The notes beneath the pieces were generated by a model. That model was not told the origin of the DNA, did no database searches, and saw nothing but the letters and a program-made list of their open reading frames with translations. Positions 1-4,900 of a stretch of 5,058 bases of DNA are shown in pieces (position 1 is the stretch's first letter; each line of letters opens with the position of its first letter). Origin of the DNA: Prevotellaceae bacterium UBA2448 (lineage in GTDB: Bacteria; Bacteroidota; Bacteroidia; Bacteroidales; Bacteroidaceae); NCBI GenBank assembly GCA_002342585.1, contig DDQG01000028.1, positions 1-5,058 on the forward strand, written 5' to 3'. A program made the position numbers and the translations under genes.

Positions 1-24
1 CCCCCCAACGCTACCCGCCAGGCA

Positions 25-48
25 GTCTTTCGTCCTTCGTCTTTCGTC
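25..48. repeat. Short TTCGTC-rich direct repeat
   Basis: The 10-mer GTCTTTCGTC occurs at 25-34 and again at 39-48, with a related CTTCGTC between them. It leads directly into the palindrome at 54-79. I see no coding potential around it. It looks like simple intergenic repeat DNA and I assign it no function. Confidence 0.5.
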
Positions 49-53
49 ATTCG

Positions 54-79
54 TTTTTTTCGTGTGCACACGAAAAAAA
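54..79. repeat. Perfect 26-bp palindrome with T7/A7 arms
   Basis: The left arm is T7 followed by CGTGTG (54-66) and the right arm is CACACG followed by A7 (67-79). The two are exact reverse complements with no loop. The GC core flanked by A and T runs resembles a bidirectional rho-independent terminator, for which a stem followed by a T-run on either strand would suit. A zero-base loop would have to open by at least one or two pairs in RNA. No gene end is visible to its left within the window, so the terminator role is an inference. Confidence 0.55.
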
Positions 80-94
80 ATTCCTGTGCGTACG

Positions 95-119
95 AGGCAA
101 TTTTTCTTTTTTTTTGCCT
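95..119. repeat. Short hairpin with pyrimidine-rich loop
   Basis: AGGCAA (95-100) is the reverse complement of TTGCCT (114-119), and the 13-nt loop is almost all T. The word CCTGTGC appears just before it (83-89) and again at its end (117-123). The remaining bases between about 120 and 204 show no reading frame, RNA gene or recognisable site. Confidence 0.35.
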
Positions 120-204
120 GTGCAAATTTACGACATGAAAAGGGTGGCTTGCAATAGATTTTCGAATTCATTTCGGATTTTTTTCAAATGTTAAAATTGC
201 CGTT

Positions 205-234
205 TAGGCGCGTCGGCGCGTCGGCGCGTCATTT
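205..234. repeat. GC-rich inverted repeat, left arm (three GGCGCGTC units)
   Basis: Three exact tandem copies of the octamer GGCGCGTC run from 207 to 230, preceded by TA and followed by ATTT. The whole 30 nt is the exact reverse complement of 359-388. The block is extremely GC- and CpG-rich inside AT-rich DNA. The 20 nt starting CGTTTAGGCG (201-220) recur in the same orientation at 1585-1604, so this is a dispersed intergenic repeat and not a one-off. Confidence 0.85.
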
Positions 235-278
235 CGAAAATCAGAAAACGGCTACCCGCATCAAAAATCCTTATATTG

Positions 279-317
279 AATTATTATATATAATATATTA
301 TATTATATATAATAATT
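279..317. repeat. Perfect 39-nt AT-only palindrome
   Basis: The 19 nt at 279-297 are the exact reverse complement of 299-317, with a single central T at 298. The block contains only A and T. Its centre (298) nearly coincides with the centre (296.5) of the flanking 30-nt GC-rich inverted repeats. It could extrude as a cruciform, act as an easily melted site, or fold as an RNA stem inside the larger hairpin. Confidence 0.85.
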
Positions 318-358
318 TTAATAACTACTTTTAGCACTCCTACGCAATATGAAAAAAC

Positions 359-388
359 AAATGACGCGCCGACGCGCCGACGCGCCTA
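359..388. repeat. GC-rich inverted repeat, right arm
   Basis: This is the exact reverse complement of 205-234, carrying three GACGCGCC units. The inner segment between the arms is 124 bp (235-358) and includes the AT palindrome. No gene lies inside. A flanked segment of this size resembles the invertible promoter segments known in Bacteroidales, but I find no consensus TAnnTTTG promoter on either strand within it. Confidence 0.85.
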
Positions 389-465
389 GCTATGTTTATG
401 TTTTTGTGTTTCCTCTGTGTTTCCCCAGCCTTGAGAAATAATTGTCAAAAAAATACCTATTGAAT

Positions 466-496
466 TTTGTAGGGGAAAACAAAATCTGTATTTTTG
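466..496 (+). promoter_or_regulatory. Bacteroidetes-type promoter of the TA remnant
   Basis: TTTG at 466-469 and TATTTTTG at 489-496 match the Bacteroidetes -33 (TTTG) and -7 (TAnnTTTG) boxes, with a 19-bp spacer. Transcription would start near 501-504, leaving a leader of only about 12-15 nt before the ATG at 516. The promoter appears intact although the toxin it serves is truncated. Confidence 0.7.
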
Positions 497-515
497 CAAC
501 CCAAAGATACTACAC

Positions 516-641
516 ATGAAAGCAGAAGAACCTATTGCATTTTCAGAGGAAGAATTGGACGAGGAAATAAGCATGTCCATGAAGAGTGGTAATGCATCTC
601 AAGAAGAAATCGATATGGTATTTCAGCGATGGGCCAATTAA
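516..641 (+). CDS. Small acidic antitoxin-like protein (41 aa) of a decayed TA locus
   Basis: The ORF starts at ATG 516, just behind a consensus promoter, and ends with TAA at 639-641. The 41-residue product is strongly acidic in its first half (EEP, then SEEELDEE at residues 10-17) and continues with MSMKSGNASQEEIDMVFQRW. That pattern resembles the toxin-binding C-terminal part of RelB/ParD-type antitoxins. There is no N-terminal DNA-binding fold, so the protein is either a naturally minimal antitoxin or a remnant. Its last 13 nt overlap the start of a ParE-like toxin fragment (ATG 629), the usual coupled antitoxin-toxin order. The identity is inferred mainly from that order; the sequence alone is too short to be decisive. 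Confidence 0.55.
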   Translation: MKAEEPIAFSEEELDEEISMSMKSGNASQEEIDMVFQRWAN

Positions 642-748
642 AGATAACGTGGAAAAGGAGAGCTCTCCTTCGGGTTTCTGAAATATCAACATGGTACTTT
701 GATACTATGGGGGTTACAGTTGCGAACCATTTTCTGCAAGGTGTGTAA
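629..748 (+). pseudogene. Truncated ParE/RelE-family toxin (39 aa N-terminal fragment)
   Basis: From ATG 629, in the frame that overlaps the end of the preceding small ORF, a 39-residue peptide begins MGQLKITWKRRALLRVSEIS and continues STWYFDTMGVTVANHFLQGV before TAA at 746-748. The pattern (a beta-strand with K-I-W, a basic helix ending in E-I, then W-Y, a turn, and A..F) matches the first strand and two helices of ParE/RelE toxins. Those are usually about 90-100 residues. The C-terminal beta-sheet and catalytic or gyrase-binding end are absent. Reading on from 748 in the other two frames gives nothing that resumes the fold, so a deletion is more likely than a single frameshift. It is presumably inactive. 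Confidence 0.6.
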
Positions 749-771
749 ATAGTAATTTTCTTTTGAAAGGA

Positions 772-803
772 TTTGGTTATATCTAGTATAAGTATTATTT
801 TTG
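772..803 (+). promoter_or_regulatory. Bacteroidetes-type promoter of the YafQ TA operon
   Basis: TTTG at 772-775 and TATTTTTG at 796-803 fit the Bacteroidetes -33/-7 consensus with a 20-bp spacer. Transcription is expected to start near 808-811. The -7 box and next bases (TATTTTTGCA) are identical to those of the promoter at 489-498, so the two TA loci share promoter style. Confidence 0.7.
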
Positions 804-812
804 CATTCAAAA

Positions 813-832
813 GTAATACAAGTGTAATACAA
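813..832 (+). promoter_or_regulatory. Paired 9-bp direct repeats, candidate antitoxin operator
   Basis: GTAATACAA occurs at 813-821 and 824-832, an 11-bp centre-to-centre distance, which is about one helical turn. The pair lies at or just after the predicted transcription start and before the antitoxin ATG. Ribbon-helix-helix antitoxins typically repress their own operon by binding closely spaced repeated sites, so these are good candidates. The binding itself is inference. Confidence 0.45.
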
Positions 833-844
833 AAGGATACATAT

Positions 845-1099
845 ATGGAAGCAACATTAATTAGAAGACCTACATCTTTTCGACTTAGAACAGACCTTAT
901 AGAAAGGCTGAAGCGAAAGGCAGCTCGTGAAAATCGTACTCTTAACAATTATGTAGAGAGTATTTTGCTTGATGTTGTTTATGATGAACCTAATGATGTG
1001 ACTAAGGCTGCAATAAATGAGGCAATGTCTGGCAGAAATCGCAATAAGGTATATAGCAATGTTGATGCAATGTTTAATGATATATTGAACGAGGATTGA
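845..1099 (+). CDS. Ribbon-helix-helix antitoxin of the YafQ module (84 aa)
   Basis: This encodes the DNA-binding antitoxin that should neutralise the YafQ toxin and repress the operon. I start it at ATG 845 because AAAAGGA (831-837) sits about 8 nt upstream and the predicted transcription start lies only about 35 nt before it. An in-frame TTG at 773 lies inside the promoter and is rejected. Residues 10-16 (TSFRLRT) form the ribbon strand, about 17-29 (DLIERLKRKAARE) helix A, and about 32-45 (TLNNYVESILLDVV) helix B, as in Arc/MetJ-fold antitoxins. Residues 50-84, with VYSNVDAMFNDIL near the end, are the likely toxin-binding tail. Its stop TGA (1097-1099) overlaps the toxin ATG by one base, implying translational coupling. 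The fold assignment is confident; exact subfamily is not. Confidence 0.85.
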   Translation: MEATLIRRPTSFRLRTDLIERLKRKAARENRTLNNYVESILLDVVYDEPNDVTKAAINEAMSGRNRNKVYSNVDAMFNDILNED

Positions 1100-1371
1100 T
1101 GAAGGACTTGCAACCTACCACGCAATATAAAAAGGATCTTAAAAGGTATAAGAATGACCATAAGAAACTAGATGCTCTAAAAGCAGTTCTTGAAATGCTG
1201 AGGGATGAACTTCCAATTCCTGCAGAATATCGACCTCATATGCTTTCTGGAGAATATAAGGGCTGTTTGGAATGTCATATTCAAGGTGATTTCTTGTTAA
1301 TTTGGATTGATGAAAAACGTGATATAATAGAACTCGTTCGTTTGGGTTCTCATTCAGAATTATTTGGATAA
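1099..1371 (+). CDS. yafQ: YafQ-family mRNA interferase toxin (90 aa)
   Basis: This is a RelE-superfamily endoribonuclease that, in the characterised E. coli homologue, cuts mRNA in the ribosomal A site. The start is ATG 1099, overlapping the antitoxin stop as TGATG; the TTG one codon earlier is unnecessary. Length (90 aa) matches E. coli YafQ (92 aa). Residues aligning with the known YafQ active site are visible: H47 in EYRPHML (E. coli H50), H60 in ECHIQGD (H63), D64 (D67), H85 in GSHSELFG (H87) and F89 (F91). F65 replaces the tryptophan found after the aspartate in E. coli. The terminal G-x-H-x-x-L-F-G signature and the LSGEYKG segment are typical of the family. All catalytic positions are present, so the toxin is probably active and held in check by the antitoxin encoded just upstream. 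It is the last gene of its operon. Confidence 0.9.
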   Translation: MKDLQPTTQYKKDLKRYKNDHKKLDALKAVLEMLRDELPIPAEYRPHMLSGEYKGCLECHIQGDFLLIWIDEKRDIIELVRLGSHSELFG

Positions 1372-1383
1372 TTTTGTTTGTTC

Positions 1384-1401
1384 AGATTAGTATCTTTTTT
1401 T
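1384..1401 (+). terminator. Weak terminator-like hairpin after the toxin
   Basis: AGAT (1384-1387) can pair with ATCT (1392-1395) and is followed by an uninterrupted T-run to 1401. It lies 13 nt after the toxin stop, which is the right place. The 4-bp stem is very short, so this is only a tentative call; the tandem palindromes just downstream could contribute to or replace it. Confidence 0.2.
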
Positions 1402-1404
1402 CTG

Positions 1405-1482
1405 TTCATTAATGAAAACTATCCAATTCATTAATGAAAACTATCCAATTCATTAATGAAAACTATCCAATTCATTAATGAA
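1405..1482. repeat. Tandem 22-bp repeat array bearing four TTCATTAATGAA palindromes
   Basis: Three identical 22-bp units (1405-1426, 1427-1448, 1449-1470) are followed by a 12-bp partial unit (1471-1482). Each begins with TTCATTAATGAA, a perfect 12-bp palindrome, followed by the 10-bp linker AACTATCCAA. The four palindromes are spaced 22 bp apart, close to two helical turns, so they face the same side of the DNA. The repeats are base-for-base identical, which implies recent amplification or selection. There are no unique spacers, so it is not a CRISPR. It may be an operator array for a dimeric regulator or simply a minisatellite. Confidence 0.9.
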
Positions 1483-1511
1483 CGGTTTTTGAGGTGTCGA
1501 TTTCAAAATTG

Positions 1512-1559
1512 CACACTGGTGTGATGTAAGAGGAAAGACAGGTGATAGTTGACAGGTGA
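1512..1559. repeat. Small hairpin and paired GACAGGTGA repeats
   Basis: CACAC (1512-1516) pairs with GTGTG (1519-1523) across two bases. Just downstream the 9-mer GACAGGTGA occurs at 1537-1545 and 1551-1559, a 14-bp period. No gene or known regulatory site is recognisable here. They are short enough to be ordinary intergenic repeat debris. Confidence 0.35.
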
Positions 1560-1584
1560 CAATATTGCTATTTATTCATTTAGG

Positions 1585-1604
1585 CGTTTAGGCGCGTCGG
1601 CGCG
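1585..1604. repeat. Third, shorter copy of the GGCGCGTC repeat
   Basis: These 20 nt match 201-220 exactly and in the same orientation, and carry one full and one partial GGCGCGTC octamer. The copy is not followed by an inverted partner or an AT palindrome. Together with the copies at 205-388 it brackets the whole toxin-antitoxin region. Confidence 0.75.
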
Positions 1605-1657
1605 ACACTTGCTTCTAACTATACATAAAATCCAGTAGAATATCGGATAGAAAGGAC

Positions 1658-1696
1658 GCCCTGATTCAGGGCACCCTCCCAATTCGGGAGAGTGCC
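1658..1696. other. Two overlapping, mutually exclusive GC-rich hairpins
   Basis: Hairpin A pairs GCCCTGA (1658-1664) with TCAGGGC (1666-1672). As written its loop is one base, so in RNA the innermost pairs would open. Hairpin B pairs GGCAC (1670-1674) with GTGCC (1692-1696) and CTCCC (1676-1680) with GGGAG (1686-1690), with one C-A mismatch and loop AATTC. The two share bases 1670-1672 and cannot form fully together. No T-run follows, so neither is a classical terminator on the plus strand. It could be a structured RNA or attenuator, or part of a dispersed element; which strand is transcribed is unknown. Confidence 0.45.
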
Positions 1697-1819
1697 TACA
1701 CTTCGTTCAAAGTTTTCGTTGCTGCTTGCGTCTCCATGCTCGTTTTCTATGTTTTTCTCCAAAAAAATGTTCTAAAAAAGACCAAATCCTGCGCCGATGT
1801 GTAAATTTTGGGAAATTTC

Positions 1820-1850
1820 TTTGTGGGTTTAATTCTTCTTCGTACATTTG
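1820..1850 (+). promoter_or_regulatory. Bacteroidetes-type promoter of the surface-protein gene
   Basis: TTTG at 1820-1823 and TACATTTG at 1843-1850 are exact matches to the Bacteroidetes -33 and -7 boxes with a 19-bp spacer. Transcription should start near 1855-1858. The next gene downstream starts at 1995, giving a leader of roughly 135-140 nt. No equally good promoter lies nearer that gene, although the AT-rich stretch after 1935 could hide a weaker one. Confidence 0.65.
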
Positions 1851-1856
1851 CCACAA

Positions 1857-1994
1857 CTATGTGCATAGTCGTATGCATGCTAGTATTCAAGGCATGAGTC
1901 CCCATACTGGTACTCATCCGACAAAATAGACAAATGTGCTTATAATATAAATCTTAATTAACTAATTATTAATCATTTTATTAACTTAAAAACT
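1857..1994 (+). promoter_or_regulatory. Long structured 5' leader
   Basis: The predicted leader begins with a hairpin, TGCATA (1862-1867) against TATGCA (1872-1877) with a GTCG loop. A second follows: ATGAGT (1894-1899) against ACTCAT (1912-1917), extended by CCA (1902-1904) with TGG (1908-1910). AGTAT (1882-1886) can alternatively pair with ATACT (1904-1908), which would break the second hairpin. From about 1932 to 1994 the leader is nearly all A and T and has no Shine-Dalgarno sequence before the ATG, as is usual in Bacteroidetes. I do not recognise a known riboswitch family. Confidence 0.35.
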
Positions 1995-4900
1995 ATGAGA
2001 AAATTTACTTTTTCTTTTAAGATGCTTCTTGTGGCATTCCTGCTACTGGGGGGGGCAAATTCTGCTTGGGCGGATGAATGGTCTGTTGATTTTGGCGCTA
2101 TTATCAGTGCTGAAGGTTTGAAGGACAAAACAGAAGTGTCTGCATCTACAGAATCAACTGTAACAATTGGTGGAACGACAATGGGTACTGTAACATTGGG
2201 TAGTACTGCAGTTAATTCTAATTTTGTGATGCAAACAGGTGAAAAATGGCTAGCGCGTACAGGTGGTTATATTCATAATCAAAGTAGTGGTAATAAATCA
2301 TTTGCAATACGAAATTGTCTTGCTGGTCAGATAATTATACTGAGAGTCGGAAATGCTACAGTGAATAGTGCTACGAATGCTACTCTTTTGTCTGGAGAAA
2401 ATGGAGTAAATATATATAAAGTTATTGCTGATGGAGATGTTAAAATCTCTCATGCTAGATACCTATATATATATGGTGTTAAAGTGTTGAATTCATATAC
2501 TATAACTGATGAAAGTTTCCCATTTACATCTTCTTTTGGAACTAATAGTAATCCATTTGTTGGTGCAAATTACAATGTTTCTGGAACTGATGTTAGTAAT
2601 TTAATTCAAGTTACCAATACGGGCGCTGTAGCTCTGTTTGATACAAGTGAGTCTCCTTCTGGAAAATATGCCGTAAAAGAAGGAGAAAAACTAACGATAT
2701 CATTCACAGCTTATAATGGATATTACTCTTCTGGTACTACAGGTGTTAGTATAAAAAACTCAGACGGCGTGGTTTTGGCTGGCTATACATATTCTTTGTC
2801 AAATTCTGCTGTTACCGTAACTGTTGGGGGGGAGGTTGTTTCTACGGGCGAATTAACTGGCCGTTCTTACTATTCTGGCACTAGTGGCGCTAATGGTTTA
2901 AGTAATGGAAGTAATAGAGGCTATGTTGCTACAGCAGGCATGAATCCTGTAGTAACATTGACATTAATGCATGATGGTACATTAACATTTTCAATTATAG
3001 GAGGTTCGGCAAATTATACTTATACTACACCAACACCACTGGAAGCTAAAATGGATGTTGCGTCTTTTGCTATATATTGTACAGCTGATAATTCTGACCG
3101 TACTTTCTGTATGGGAAACCTAAGTGTTAATGCTGAACCTTTAGTGGTAGCTACTCCAACCTTTACAATTGGCTCTTATAATTATGAAGAAGGTGGATAT
3201 GCAGTTACTCCATCTTGTGCTACAGAAGGTGCAACACTTACATATACAATTGGAGAAGGTGCCGCTACTGCTTGTACTTCAGGTGTTCCATTCTATGCAA
3301 AGGGTGGTAAACTGAATATTACAGCATCAAAGGCTGGTTGGACTTCGTCTTCTTTGGCTGAAAATGATAGGTGGACATTAAATTCTGCACCTTCTTCTAC
3401 ATCACCTGAAACTTTGATTCCTTTCCAGGCTTCTAATGATAATGGTGATAAGAATATAGAGCATGTGTATAAATCAGTGACAATTACTGGTGGTAATAGT
3501 AGTGCTATTGCAGGTATTGTTTCTGGAAAAGCATCTGAATTAAAGTTGAGAACAAATCAGAATGATAACACTGTTACATTGAATGTTAATCCAGGATACA
3601 CAGTTACTAAGGTTTCTATTGCAGCTAAGAGTAATAATGAAGGTGCTACAATAGGTCTTACTAGTACAACTGTTGATGGTGGTGATAACATTATGGCAGG
3701 AACTACTACATTCCCTAATTCAAAAGCAGCTAGTGCTGTAGAATATGTTTCAGGCACTATTAGTGCAAATAATAATATCGTGTTTACATTCGATAATAGT
3801 GCGATTGATGGGACAACTGGCAAAAAGAATAAGCAGATACAGGCTACAATAAAGGTTTGGTATAAATCTCCAGCTGAAAACGCATATAATAAACTTAAAG
3901 ATGCAGCTGAGGCTTTGCGTGATGTTCCAAATGATAATAGCGCAGCAAATAGTACACTTTCTTCTGTAATCACAACACAGAATGCAGCTGTTGAAGCAGC
4001 TACAAATGATGCACAGATTATTACAGCAAAAACAGCTTTGCAGAATGCAGTGATGACTTATATAGCTGCAGCTAATCCAACAACAGGTAATCAGTTTGAT
4101 TTGACATTCCTGCTGACTAATCCTAATTTGGAGGGTATTGTAGATTGGGGAGATGCTGCTGCACAGGGATGGTTTACTGATATTCCTCGTACAGGTTTAG
4201 GAACATATAATAATTTTGCTGCTCGTACTAATCAAAGTAAAAATTGTGTAGAGAGATACACAAGTGATGTATATACAACAGCAAATACATTTGGCCTCTA
4301 TCAGAAGGTAACTCTTCCAGCCGGTAACTATAGTTTTGGCGCTTACGCTCTTGCTGATAACGCATCAAATATCGTTATGGCAGCCGGAAATGCAGAAGGT
4401 GATGCTGTGACAGCTGGTACCCTTACTGCATACACAGTAGATTTCACTCAAGCAAGCAATAGTGAGATAAAAATGGGTCTCAAGATTAGTGCTGAGGGCA
4501 CAAATGCAGCTCATTGGATGGCAATTGCAGATCTGAAACTCTACAAAGAGGCTCCAACTTCTGTTACTGCAACTATCTCAGAATATGGTTGGGCAACATT
4601 CAGTAGCGACTATGCTCTTGATTTCTCAAAGGCAACAGAAGGACTAGAAGCATATATGATTACTGGTCATGAAGGTAATGTTGTTACAAAGAGTAAGGTT
4701 GAAGGAACTGTTCCTGCTGGTACAGGTTTACTCTTGAAAGGTGATGCAGGAGACTATACTATTCCTGTTGTTGCAAGCAGCGAGACTAATGTTTCTGCAA
4801 ATAAACTCGTTGCTGGAACTGGAGCAGAAGTAAGCGAAGGAGGAGACAATACAAGATATGTTCTTGGTGTCAATGACAATGGTACAGATAGCGATGAGTC

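Noticed and set aside
235..358. Invertible promoter segment
   Set aside because: The flanking inverted repeats fit in size, but no TTTG/TAnnTTTG promoter is seen on either strand inside, and the downstream gene already has its own promoter. It is kept only as one alternative for the nested repeat.
773..844. Longer antitoxin starting at TTG 773
   Set aside because: That start falls within the -33 box of the promoter and would add 24 hydrophobic residues foreign to ribbon-helix-helix antitoxins.
532..948. 138-residue reading frame on the minus strand
   Set aside because: It lies opposite the TA remnant, a consensus promoter and the antitoxin start, and shows no recognisable domain.
1405..1482. 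CRISPR array
   Set aside because: The repeats are contiguous with no unique spacers and no cas gene is present.
1405..1482. Iteron-type plasmid replication origin
   Set aside because: There is no Rep protein gene in the window, and the unit has a palindrome core not typical of iterons. The AT-rich DNA alone is not enough.
1726..1929. 67-residue protein on the plus strand
   Set aside because: It starts with TTG, overlaps the best promoter of the next gene, and has a Cys/His-rich composition typical of translated noncoding DNA.
3557..3973. 138-residue reading frame on the minus strand
   Set aside because: It is the antisense shadow of the surface-protein gene. Its hydrophobic runs come from the Thr/Asn/Ala-rich codons on the other strand.
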